NCBI RefSeq assembly: GCF_910592395.1
Contig: NC_088319.1
Span: 12,276,001 to 12,340,000 of the forward strand
Reading direction: 5' to 3'
Length of the DNA stretch: 64,000 nt
From: Lineus longissimus
Taxonomy: Eukaryota > Nemertea > Pilidiophora > Heteronemertea > Lineidae
A program made the position numbers and the translations under genes. Below the pieces are notes generated by a model. The model was not told the DNA's origin, did not search any database, and worked only from the letters and a program-made list of their open reading frames with translations. Within the stretch, counting starts at the first letter, position 1. Every line of letters begins with the position of its first letter. This document shows positions 12,306 to 25,182 of the stretch, piece after piece.

Positions 12306-15300
12306 AATGGGACTTTGGGACAGGAATCCCCAATATCCCCTCCATCAAGGGGATGCAGCCACCAGACAGAATGTCCAGAACTTGGATGCCCAAAAACAAC
12401 AACCAGTCTTTCCTTAGAATATTATAGCGTTGCTCCATGAATATTTTATCAGCATCTCGATGAATGTTGTCATTCTCTCTTGTTTTTACAATGCCCTTGC
12501 ACCTGGATCTGGGTTGCTTGGTCCCTTGTCCCGTTATACATTATGCAGTGATATTTGAAGGGATTAGTAAATAGAAGTGCCAAAAGACAGGTGTATGGTG
12601 CTTTATCCAAAGATCCTCAAAGAGTTAGAAATTGTACCAGAACTCCCTTGTGATTAATAGAGAAAAATACTGACCAAAGGACACCACCCTGACCCTGAAG
12701 TTCTGGGGCTCATTTTAGTGGAACTCTCTTGGACAGCCGACCTTGTTACCGAAATCGGACTGACTGTCTGGCGTGCATCTCAACAATATTCCAAATGCAG
12801 ACTAAGAAGAAGAAGAAATATGAGGTCATACATGTAAGACCACACTTCTGAGGCATATTCGCACCCCAATATCTACAACTTTCTTGATTTTCTTGACCCT
12901 TGAGAGACATCTGGCCCTGCCTCTGCCCTTTCTAGCTACCACCCTGGAGCATTGTGGCCTGAACCCATCCAGGAAACAGAATCGTCTCTGGTAGAGTACC
13001 TCTGGGTGAAAAATAGCCTAGGAAGCAACCAACGCTCACCACCGGCTTCCTTCCCTTCGTTTTTCAGGAAAGCATCCCTACAGAACACAACACCAGAACA
13101 GACATCGCTCATCTGCCCGGATACCTGCCTGGTGATTCTCTGATAACATAATCCACTCTCTCACCGCCGATATGACACCAATCATTGCCTAGATCACACC
13201 GATTCCTGGATGTGGTCAGATTATTACTTATTCCTGCGTGTGGTCAGATTATTAATTTTTTCACAAGAATCTTATCCACGGGTACCATCCTGGACATCTC
13301 TACGCAAAAACAAGTTTCAACGGATGCGCTACCTAGGAAATAATAACACTTCCCGGGATTCTCTTATTGAGATAATTAGAAAAATACATCCGCGGTCACC
13401 GTGGCGATCTATCTCCTTGACCACGTGGTTGCCTTGGCGATTGCAAACAGATAACCGCACCAAATAACCCCTAGTGCCAATTGACTGATGATTCGTCGGC
13501 GGTTTTACCCTGGTGAGATCTTCCTCGGATCGCTTTTGAAACTTGTGACGTGAAAAAAATTGAGTTGAGAGCTGAGCATCAACTCGGACATAATATGCTC
13601 TATATACAACATTGGGCAGGCAGTTGTAATGAAAGTAGGAGAAAAACAGGGACCCAGGAGGAAACCTACACTGTCAAAGTCAGTGTACCGGAACTGACCA
13701 GGAATCAAATCGAGGTGACGGGCGCACCACTCCAACAGCCCATGGCACATAACAGAACAGACAAGACAACATTCTAGTTGAAGCCATGCAAAACAACAAC
13801 ATGCACGCATTTATTTCGACATACATTTTCACCAATGAAAATCCCAAGAACTACAAAATCAGTTGCCCCCAATCTTGTGTGTGGCACAAAAGTAACATTC
13901 AACATAAACTGGCTCAATTTACTCAATGATATAAACAAACAAGCAGCGAAGGTTTCATCAACATAGCTGCTAATATAAAGATGCGCCCTTGGCTTACGAA
14001 CATGCGGTGATTAGGGGGCATGCCGAGAATGCACTTACTGACCTTAAGGTCTCACTTAGCTGGTGAAACCGAGCGAAACATTGTGAAAATTGGATTCTGT
14101 GGAAAGAAGAAATGTAATTAATGTATATGTAAGCACTCAAAAGGCATTCAAAATCACATTTCAGTATCTAATTTGAGGTGTTCTAGAATAGAAATTGATA
14201 TGTCACTGTCGGAATTGGGTTCTCACGAAACACACCTTGGGTGCAGCTGTCATTATGCCAAAACCTCGCCTGCTGCTTGGGTTTTGGCTGCATTCTAGCT
14301 CCACCGTCCTGGTGATTGGTGAGACAACCATTCAGCCAAAACGCAAAGGGTTAATTAGCTAATTAGCCTGGAAGTTTCAAAACAAGATGAGTGCGCCTGT
14401 CACTTCGGAAAGAAAACATAACACTGTTGCATTCAACTCGTCCACGTAACGTATTCAAATATTCATGATTTGAAAACTTTTCACAGGATGCTGTGTCATC
14501 TAACACTCGCCCGCCAAATGTCAGACATTCAGAGGATTCAGAAGTGTGCGATGCCTCATTACCGACCGTCCAATTGAAAATATTCCGTCGCTGAATAATT
14601 TATATTCCGTTCTAATTGGGACGATCTTCAGAGGGAAGAGGAGATACGATGCTGAATAGATGATGCGACAACTCGATGATGTTTCAATGATGTTTCACCT
14701 CATTATTGTTATAATAATACGCCATAACAATCGTCGCTCCAACGCAATCATCGGACAATGAATTCGGTAAAGATTTTGTTGACGGAGTCCGTTCATATGT
14801 CGTATCCACGATGGATCTTTTCTGCGAACACGCGGGGGATTCCCACAGGTTGAGGAACTCTCTCATCACTTTTCGTATCGGTTATCTAGAACATCCGCGT
14901 CTAATTGTGTACCTGTCAAATTGCTTATAGATTCCTGTCTCCCGGTTCATGTATTATTGAAGGACGGACAATCCAACTGGAAATGAGATTTCTTGATGTG
15001 TCTCTCGTTGAGTTGGGAAAGCTATGAAGTCTGTATGGAACAAATGTCAAGGGCCCCAATAACACACCACAAGGAGGGCTCAAGGCCAGATTATCTAACT
15101 GAAAAGAGTTTTCTAAGGTGTCACTCATTGACCGGGGAAAGTTATGAAGTCTTTATGTTGCCAATATCAAGAATTCATAAAGACTAAGAAATTGTAACTT
15201 CAGATATAAGAAATCTTATGTTTTTGTTCAAAAGGGTCTCACCACATACCACAAGGGTGGAGCTAAAAGGTACAAGCCAAGGTGCAGCTGAAGGTATTGG

Positions 15301-15311
15301 ACCACATCAAT

Positions 15312-16060
15312 TGGTTCACTTGGAGATCTTTGAGGTCATTTGGAGATATGTTTGGATGTTTGGAGTCACTTGGAGATGTTTTGGGTCATTTGGAGATGTT
15401 TGGGGTCACTTGGAGATGTTTGGGGTCACTTGGAGATGGTTGGGGCCACTTGAAGATGTCTGGGGCCACTTGGAGATGTCTGGGGTCACTTTAAGATGTT
15501 TGAGGTCACTTAGAGATGTTTGGGGTCACTTTGAGATGTTTGGGGTCACTTGGAGATGTTTGGGGTCACTTGGAGATGTCTGGGGTCACTTAGAGATGTT
15601 TGGCGTCACTTGGAGATGTTTGGGGTCACTTGGAGATGTTTGGGGTCACTTGGAGATGTTTGGGGTCACTTGGAGATGTTTGGGGTCACTTGGAGATGTT
15701 TGGGGTCACTTGGAGATGTTTGGGGTCAATTGGAGATGTTTGGGGTCACTTGGAGATGTTTGGGGTCACTTGGAGATGTTTTGAGTCACTTGGAGATGTT
15801 TGGGGTCACTTGGAGATGTTTAGGGTCAGTGGAGATGTTTGGGGTCACTTGGAGATGTTTGGGGTCACTTGGAGATGTTTAGGGTCACTTGGAGATGTTT
15901 GGGGTCACTTGGAGATGTTTGGGATCACTTGGAGATGTTTGGGGTCACTTGGAGATGTTTGGGGTCACTTGGAGATGTTTGGGGTCACTTGGAGATGTTT
16001 GGGGTCACTTGGAGATATTTGGGGTCACTTGTAGTTGTTAGGGGTCACTTCGAGATATGG
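15312..16060. repeat. 20-bp minisatellite, about 37 copies
   Basis: Consensus unit TGGGGTCACTTGGAGATGTT, repeated head to tail for about 750 bp. The outer units are diverged and the centre is nearly uniform (15600-15780). One unit near 15825 has lost a base, shifting the register. Each unit contains GGTCA (a nuclear-receptor half-site core) and CACTTG (an E-box of CANNTG type), spaced 20 bp, close to two helical turns. Because 20 is not a multiple of three, every plus frame reads the same 20-residue cycle (WGHLEMFGVTWRCLGSLGDV) without stops. This explains overlapping open frames of up to 188 codons that I do not treat as genes. Confidence 0.95.
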
Positions 16061-19000
16061 CTTGTGCCGAGTGCTCTCATTCATTGAGACAAGACCACAC
16101 TCACATTGAGCATAGCTGAGGTCGTCTCTAGATCTGGTCCGAAAGGGTAACCCCCACCTGAGCTAAGAGCAGAGAGCAGGCACGCAGATCAAAATCACGT
16201 TTGGGGTCACATAGAGACAAAGTTAGTACGCGTGGTGAGCAAGGAGGGGTGAGGTTTTCCAACAGACAATAGAGCGTCTCCCCTTTGATGAATCTCATCT
16301 TTGCCAGACCTACGTTGTATCACAACTCATTAGGTGAGCAAGAGTCATGAGGCGTACGACCCAGAGTACGCCGCCGCGGCCTTGCGTTACGCACAATAAC
16401 TAGTTGCCTATCAAAAATCACGGGGACCCTGCGGTGTTCAGTCCCTCCCATCGCATTCCAGATGTCCAGAGCATTGGAGCTCAGTCGAGCGTAAGGTGCA
16501 CGCACAAAAGTCTCAAACGACAGGACTTGGGACTGTCTTCTTCGAGATTCGCTGATGCAAACGTGCGTAATCCGCAAATTTTCATTATCAACCCTGAAAA
16601 GGAGATGATCGGGACACAAAGCATCTCGGGTAAATCACGTTGTTCTTTCGTAACTTCGGAAGAGGCAACGGAACTTTGACAAAAGATCACCAAATAGGGG
16701 AGGATCTGAGAATATTTTTGCCCGACTCGCAGGGGAGCGCGATCTTTTTGTCCTCACGGAAAGCCTTCGGGGGCCTCGACTGATGATAGGATGGAGCTGA
16801 TTAGAGAGCTAATGAGATGCAACAGAGAGAAGATGAAGCGCAGCAGACGTACTTTGAACCTGAGCAGAAGACACTTTGAAATCAGCAGACGACACTCAGA
16901 CATCACTTTTCTGGGATCATAGGGTTTCTTTCTTGAAAATGAAAAGACTTTTTTCTCATTGTCATTGCTTGTGACAAGGTGATTGAAACGAGATGCAAAA
17001 CTCAGCACAAGATGCCATCCAACGGATTTTTTCATACAAAGAGGGTCGGGTATTTCCTAACATATTCAATAAGTATTTCAGAATGGCATTTTGCCACCAA
17101 ATCTTTCAATGTTTTACTAGTGCTCACAGCAACATTTCATCAATCAGTTGACACTCTGGCCAAAGAAGGCCTCACTAAGCCAATACATCCATTGGTGCCT
17201 GACCGTGATGGCACTTAAAAAACTCTCATCCCACCTTGGAGGAGGAATACCCCTGGAGAATTTACACCTCCAAGTGCAGAGAGAGGTCTGAAGAAGGAAC
17301 AGTTGACACTGAAACTCGCCAAAGAAAAGAACGATTACTTCTGAGGGTCATCTTCTAAAATACATCTGACACAACCTCTCTGCACAATGTGAATGAAAAT
17401 CTTCAGATGTAGTTGCCAATCCAAGTGTACGTAATCTTGAAACCGGACCGAACTCAAATTGGCCGAAATCATATTCCTTGAGAACAAAAGGAGAGGATTG
17501 TCATGTCCAGGGAAGGATTGTTGTCAATTGATAATTGTCAATGTAACTTGAAGGCAAAGGACATATCCCACAGCGAGGGAGGGGTCATTGAAAGACCAAC
17601 TCTGGCCATCCTTTTAAATCACAATCTTGATTTACCCTAACAAGGTTCAAAAGATCATCAAGAACTTATTATCTCATAATTAAAGGCTACCGGGTTGGAA
17701 AACAGGTGACGGGTGTTGAAATCGGACACGATAGAAGCTGCCTGGATCGTTTTTTAGGGAGGCCGCGCTGGGTCACTTTGAGGGCGGTAGGTGGGGCCGC
17801 AAAAAGTGCACTCCTCAGACTAAAGAAACAATGTTGATGCCATGAAGTGAGCCCTTGGTGTAATTTTCATCCAAAAAAGGCCAAAATAATAACATGGTAT
17901 CTGCGGGTATTAACTGATCATTTATGTGAAAAGACGGAGAAATTATGGGGTAATCAGACACTGATAGTATCCTACTGTGAGATGTCTAGCAGATGAAACG
18001 CGCGCGGAAAGATCACCAGAAAAAAAGATTCATATGAAAAGATGAAGCGAATTCACCGAAACAAGACATCACTAATTAAGTTATCGTTGTTTGCCTTGTC
18101 ATCAGCAGAATCTTGGATGGCCCAATTTTCCGGCATATTCTCCCTTTGTCCGACCTCAGCTCTTCAAAAGACGCAAACAGACATCTATTGTCCGTCGAAT
18201 CACACAAATTTCATCTTTGATATTTTTCTTGATGGAGGAGCAAGCGTCTTTGTGAATCTACTATCTTTGTTCGATAAATTATCACATTGTCACAATTAAA
18301 CATTACTGATGTGAATGAGGACTGCTTTGCTCTCATCTTTAAGGCCAAGCAAACATCCCTTTTAGTTTCAAATTATAAGCATAACTTGGGTTAAGTGACA
18401 GCCCCACCCAAGTGGTGTTTGGTGAAACAACCTATACAGTGGAACCTCCCTTAGTGGACACATCTCTAATAAAGACAACCTCTCTTTTAAGGACACAACG
18501 TTGGTCAGAAAAGAGAGCATGTTTAGAAGAGAGCATTGCCATTTGCAAATTCCAATTTAAAGCGAGATTGCTTTGGGCAAACACTTTTATCAAGAAGTTA
18601 GAAAGGGGACATTAATTTGATGAGGGAGTCGCAAAATCATCTTTATAAGGTGTGGAATCATCAAAAGAAATCTATCCAAACCCATCAATTCATTATCGCA
18701 ATTCGACAATGAAATCCGATCAAAATAACCCCATTTCCGGTGACTCTGACAATCGCTATCAAAACTAATAAAGACATCCCATTTAGCTTGCTGTATTTAG
18801 AAAGTAAGATTCTGACAAATTTGATGGACCAGCCTCTTCAGGGGTTGACGGAGCATCTTGAAGACTTCCCGGGCCTCAGGGGGTCTCGGTGGGAACGCTA
18901 GGACTCTGATGGACGCACATCCCGGAAGGGGGAGGCGTCTGAACATTGTGGTTTCATTTGATGAAATTATTGTCTGAAGGGCAGAAAATCAGTTTTAGGG

Positions 19001-22000
19001 TGTTTATGATTAACCCACATCGAAAGGATCAACATTCGCTATTGCCGACTAGTTTCAGAAAAATTGGTGAAATAAAAGTAGAAATTTATTTTGAAAAGAT
19101 TCTTAAAGTGGCCAAAAACTGGCTGCCCTATTTTATTCAAACAGCCTTTAGTCATCTAAACCATTCCGACTCTGATAGCAATGGCAATTATAGTGAAAAA
19201 GATAATAATAAAGATAGTGACAATAGATACAACTCTTCTCCAAATGATGACACGCCAACTCATCAACTAATTCATCTGTTGAACAAAAACTCTAATTACA
19301 CATCGTTAAATATCTGTCAATTAAATACTCTGTAAAGTCCTGTCCTATATTCTTTTCACTTAATTAGTGCAGATTTCATAAGTGGTCAATTGACAAACCG
19401 ATGAGTAGCATTGTCTCTCATTCAAAACATCGGATGTCATTGAGATGCGTTCCGCTCCTCGAATTACGACAGTTTTGAGTGAAAAAAACAAACAGGATCT
19501 TCACTCAAAGTTGTGTCATTAGGTTTCCTTCAGGCAATACACTAGAAATTAACTGTTTCACAAGCCTTCTGAATTACCAAACTGATTAACTGGATTCATC
19601 ATTTCTAAACAGACATTTTTAATATTCAAGCCGTCCCAAAATAAGCGCATAGTCGTCGGATGCCATTCAATGTGTAAAATTTGGATAGACAATAGTCTGA
19701 TGACATCAACTTGTCCAGTGGTCATGCGTCATGCTTCTGCTTGGCTTTTGTTGCATTTTTAAGAAATTAATCAACCGGTCTTAGATAGGTGAAACTTGAG
19801 TAAATCCTTTCATAAAATATGTTTCACACAAATCAAGGATGACTATTTTGCCGAAAAACGTTTCCATGGAAACTGCCCCAAGCGGTTGGCAAATGTTGAC
19901 ATTTTTTATACAGCCAAACAAATCTGACCCCAGGAGCCCTAAAATCAGCTGCTTTTACCAATTTATCAAAATTACAAATAGCAAACCCATTCAAACACTA
20001 AAACCACCCTTTGTTACTAAATTTGTCAAATCTCGTCCAATCAGGGTCAGTTTACCCTTGAGTGGTCCATCGTCCAATGAGATATCAACTCTTATCTAAT
20101 GTTTCTGGTAGAAGCAGCTGGTCGAAGTTTGCGTAGGACCAAAACTTAATTATGGGTAATTTGTAACTGTTAAATCGAAAATTGGCATGGACGGCATTGA
20201 TTCTCGACGTTTCAATCACGTCCACCTGGTGCATGATGGGTAATGATCATTACCGAACTGCACGATAATAACGCCGCATTCTTCTGCGACAATGGTGGTG
20301 ATATTTGGATCTTTATCGAGGGGGCCATTGCAGATTAGACCACTGGTTGACTGCAATCTCGAGGGGGTCGCATGACTGCAAGACGTTAGAATCCAAAAGG
20401 GAAGCAGAGATGGATATTTTACGAGGAGTGCAGCCTGATCCACAGAGACCACACAGCTCTAGAATCCAGAATAGCAAAGGGTTAAAATTAGTCTATCATG
20501 AGTAATAAATATGATTTCTCACCAGGCCAAAAGGTTAATCGTCTCGAGTTCTTAGCGTAAATGACGAAACATCTCCGAAGACAAAAAGTCTCAATCATCA
20601 TTTATCGTCAATAAGCAGATCATGACAGTGACAATACGACTCATCCCTCTTATCTCCAGCATCCTAACCATCGCCGTGGGCAACCAATTAGACAATTGCT
20701 TGCCTCGTTAACCGCTAATCTAGACAACTGACAGATCAATGATGTGATGCTACTCTTGTCCGCGCTCTTGTCACAGCGGTTTTGAACCGTCGTTTGATGA
20801 TCACGTCTTCGGTAGCATGATCACGCAATCTGGTGATTGTAACGGTTTGGAGCTCAAGTTCAAAAGTGACTTATCTTAGAGGTTGTGGGGCGGATGAGGA
20901 TAGGAAGGATACAATTGTACCATGGATCAATGATATGATGCTACTCTTGTCAATGAGGTCTTGAATCGTCACATCATGAGTCCAGCTCTTTAGTATCATC
21001 ATCATGCGATATGAAAGATGATAACTGCTTGTGGAAGCAAGCCAGGGATGAGATGATGTTGTTGCAGGGGAGGGGAACATAAGAAGCAAATACAGGGTTG
21101 AGCTCACTCATGCTTCTCCTCCATTATGTAATCATTACTCCATTGGAAGCCTGCTATCCCAACAATAGCAGCCTCTCACATAAGAGTACATTTCCATTGT
21201 TAAATTTCATTTTGGCTTTGCAACAAAGGCATATTAGGCACCGGTATACTTTTTGAAAGGTATCAATTATTCTAATTCCTAACAATACTAATGAAAGTTA
21301 CCATTATGCAACATCACAATGAAAACCCCAACCCACCGATGGCAACATCTGAAGACAAATGACTTTCACTGAGCTCTAGGACTATGTGCAAAACCCCAGC
21401 TGGGTTGGGAAGACCAGGAAAGGCCTCCGGTCCACGAAAATGAGAACAACACTGAAATTGATTGCAGATAGGGATGTCCGCAATCGACGATATTGTTCAC
21501 GATTTTCTCCCGGACCATTTCACCTATTTTATTGCGAAATGCTACCAGAGAGAAGAACGGGTAAACACCACGAGTCACATGAAGGAGTCTCTTAATCGCA
21601 CACTCCAAACGCGCCACGTTAAACACGCAAAATGGTGATGTCACAAACTACCGCATCTTTTGTTAATCGTCTGCTAATGGACAAGACAGGAATCGACGTC
21701 CGCCAAATGAAACGGAAATTCTCGAGGAGACGTTTGCGCGGGTGCGTTAACGTTGATGAGAACTTTTGTAGCTATGCCCGCTCTTAATATAGACAGTTTG
21801 TCATCGTAATTTAGCGACGGTTTGTGATAATTAAACGGTGGATGGTCACGCAGGTGGCATCCCTGGTAACAACTGCGTAATAGTGATATTGCTTTCGTTT
21901 TATATCGGCAGTGACGAAGGCTCCTATAGTTGAAGAGGATGACATTGGTTCTAACCAGCTTCTTTTCTTTTGAGTTACAAAGCTTCAGAAAAGGTTAAGT

Positions 22001-24953
22001 ACACGTACATGTATATGTACCAAACTAATTTGACAAAAAGAGGAGGAAAACATACCTTTCACTTTTCAGAATCACCGGGAAAGTGAAAGCTTTCTCCACT
22101 TAACACATTACTGTAAACCACTGAATTTCATTTTCGTGGACTAATAACCCAGATTTGCAGCGATGAATGTTTGTTGATACAAAATATAGATCTTTACTTA
22201 AACATTACTGGCCTACCAGTTTCATTAAATTCGGACAGATCCAACGGGTGAAACTTAAGGCCTAAAGTACCTAGAAATGCATTGAAAATATTAATGTTCA
22301 CATTTTGACCCTCATTCTGACTTAAGAAAAAAATATTAGGCTTTTGAAAATAAAGAGTTCACAGTAGTGTAGCCTCATTAAATTGGGAAGCCAAAATGTT
22401 GCCCCAAACTCCCATCTATCATATCTAACGACTAAATTAATGAAGTTACGAGATTCTAATTGATGACCATGCAGCGCACTTCGTTCTCAAACATTCTGCA
22501 ACAAACAAAACAAATCGAAACGTTACGCTGACGAATATTTACGACTTTGATTCCGCAGATAATTGAGTAGCGATTCGATGACATCTTGTTTTGTTGTCGG
22601 ATACCACGGCAACAGAATGCGCTGCCATTGACGCTAAAAAAGTTTGCGTACAACGCTTCGACATCCGTTGGAAGATAGATGGGCTATCCCAGGGGGGCGC
22701 ATTAACGCTGTGGTTTATCTGAGCTTTCAAATAGCGGGAGTTCATAGGACACGAAATCCTGTGTGATAAATTGAAGAAGATGTGGAAAAGATGATAAATT
22801 ATCGTCGACAGTGCAGAATTTGATAAATCTCAAACGTATCTGGGTTTCCCCGTATCTAATGGATGAGAATTAACGCGGGGGTTGAATCGTTGCACTACGG
22901 AACTGATAACCGAGCGTGTGATCAACGATGCATGCTGGGATTGATTGACGAGGATTTTTGTTGCCGCATCATGGCGTATCTTCCGTATCTCCATATTGTA
23001 GTGAGCAGTCACCAATCAAGTTGAGCGAATGGAGAAATGTTATGTTCTAGCGAAAAATGCTGAACCGTTGCAAAAAATATCAAACAGGTATTTGGTTTCA
23101 AATCAATAGGTATGATGAAGTTTTACGATAAGGAGGAAATTTTCAGGAAAAATCAGGAATTTCAATTAAGCCAGAGAACCCAAAATCGTATCTGGACTTG
23201 ATTCCAAAGCAAATCACTATGTATCATTCAGGAATACTTTTTACTTTAAGGATGAGGAAATCTTAATCGCAACCGACAATCACTAAAAAATACTGACATC
23301 CGTCATACGATCGTCATGGACACTTAAAATCCAATTAAATGCAACATGGCATCATTTAATTAACCAGTTAACTCGTTGAACTTGCGCAATGATTTGGTGC
23401 TTGGATAGTGATACTGAAGGCATCCGCGTCTCAATGGGGGCAATCCCACTAACCCCAACAATTTTCAGATGAAATTTGAGATTAACAATCTTTTTAGATA
23501 CTTTGGATTTTTCAGTATCCGTCTTTTCTTCCTGTTGTATGAATTCCATTTCAGCTAACGCTACCAAGAACACCCGTATATCCCTGACGAGAAACCATAC
23601 GGGATTTCATATGCTAAGGGTGAAGTGAAAATTGCTTATCCAGACATCGTTGGCCGCGTGGTTAGAAGGAAGTTTCTACTTGTAAAACTGTCTCCTAAAG
23701 TGGTTGTCGGGATCAGATGACCGAGGACAAAGTTGGCGGATGCCCTCAATCAAGCGCCATTAATTGTAGTAACAGATCGTATTCATTCATAAACTGATTC
23801 AGATATTGTTTTACTTGAATGAGCTTCGTCATGTGATCGTGTGACATTTTTAAAGAGAGACAGAAATCTCGAAGGAAACGGGATGAAGAAGAAGATAGTT
23901 TGTGCTGCCACCTGTTGATAAGGCACTGCACTATTGCCAAAATTTTTCAAGTGATCTCTGAGCTCTTTCCCATGTCGGCTTGTACCCCTTTGGCCAGAGT
24001 TATTCTTTTACAGGATTCATGTTATCAACTGTCATGTTTTTCTAATCACAAGTTAACTGACTTAGGCTTGAAAACAGGACAGGTGAAAGATGACATTCTT
24101 AATCATATGTAGCTGGGTCTTTTGGAATGACCTGTTCATTCTTCATGTCACACGATATTTGAGGACTTAGAAATTAGTGCCTAGCTAACAGACAATTCAC
24201 GACAAATGCAAACAAGAGCCAATAAACTCCCCCAGTTACATAGAACAAACACTATCACAATATTTTGAAAGGTGTCGTGGCCGAAATGACTGAACTAATT
24301 TACTGAAACATCGGGGACAATTGCTCAAATAGGGCCGGGATAGCTCTCTGTCCCTTCTTGTGTATCTAAGGACTGTTTTACTAGCTAAGTCTACATACCA
24401 TATTGCATAAGTTTTTCCCAATGTTTTTCTAGGTTTTGTCTGTTGGGCCATTGTCAATGGGACAGTTAGTATCATGAGTGTGTGGTGATTTTTATATGCG
24501 GGTATGAATTAGGTAAGACGGACAGGCCATGTTTGGACAGGGCTGTGACATTGGTCCTCGCCCTAGCCTGTCTGGCGAGACTTAATGCTACAAGTCATCT
24601 TGAGGTCTCATCAAAGTTTTTATTGCGCTTTTGTGACTTCTTAAAATTGGTTCAATCACTTCAAATTGTCATCAATAAAGTCATCAGACAAGTGAGGCCT
24701 TTGTTTTGTTTCTTGTCCGAAATATCACAGAATAGGTGCAGTTGATTTGTTTTGCAATTCTCACCCTTGGATCCGTGCCTGTAGAGGGATTTCCATAAGC
24801 AAGAAAGTGGAGTTTAACTTAAAAGTCTGGAGGACTGTTCAATCAAAAGTACCCAATTTTACATCCTAAAGAAATGAGCAAACGAGAGGGCTTTATCATG
24901 GGGTAAGTCCCCCTGATCATCATGGTCTTATACTCTTTAACTGTGGCCAGGGT
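16061..24953. other. Gene-poor stretch
   Basis: Nothing that I can support as an exon. Open frames here are short, lack domains and lie in several competing frames. A 129-codon frame near 18946-19335 ends in an Asn/Ser/Asp-rich tail made by AT-rich DNA and looks like chance. A truncated pogo-like MITE lies at 18.4 kb. Confidence 0.4.
18437..18510 (+). mobile_element. Truncated pogo-like MITE
   Basis: Starts CAGTGGAACCTCCCTTAGTG after TA and continues through two copies of the internal CTCTCT-TTAAGGACA motif, then loses similarity near ACGTTGGTC. The right terminus is missing. Confidence 0.65.
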
Positions 24954-25182
24954 ATATGTGACTCGCTCTACCAAAACTAGGCGCTTGTCGCATCTGAACT
25001 TGACAGGTTGATACGGACTTGTTGTTCATTTCCCTATTGTAGACCTTTGGTGAAATGTAACCAAATCAGTTTGTAATAGATTTCACAAAAGGTCTACAAT
25101 AGGGAAATGAACAACAAGTCCGTATCAACCTGTCAAGTTCAGATGCGACAAGCGCCTAGTTTTGGTTGAGCGAGTCACATAT
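24954..25182. mobile_element. Long near-perfect hairpin (foldback/MITE element)
   Basis: The left arm 24954-25055 and right arm 25081-25182 are reverse complements over about 102 bp with only a few mismatches, separated by a loop of about 25 bp. Outer ends read ATATGTGACTCGCTC and GAGCGAGTCACATAT. No coding capacity. The arms are far more alike than those of the related copy at 11.7 kb, so this copy is younger or its arms have been homogenised. Transcribed, it would form a long double-stranded RNA. Confidence 0.85.

Larger units (their letters stand above)
9147..15311. other. Gene-poor stretch upstream of PRDM3/16
   Basis: No exon with both plausible splice sites and recognisable protein content was found. 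The longest open frame (10566-11027, 153 codons) has no domain, low-bias composition and no splice context. The stretch contains a degraded foldback copy (11.7 kb) and a MITE remnant (12.2 kb). If 9110-9146 is the PRDM3/16 start exon, its promoter should lie just to the right of 9146, but I see no TATA box or other decisive promoter element. Confidence 0.45.

Noticed and set aside
15218-16087. Several overlapping long open frames, up to 188 codons, with repeated WGHLEMFGVTWRCLGSL text
   Set aside because: They are read-through of the 20-bp minisatellite in all three frames, and the cycle is identical whichever frame is used. No gene context.
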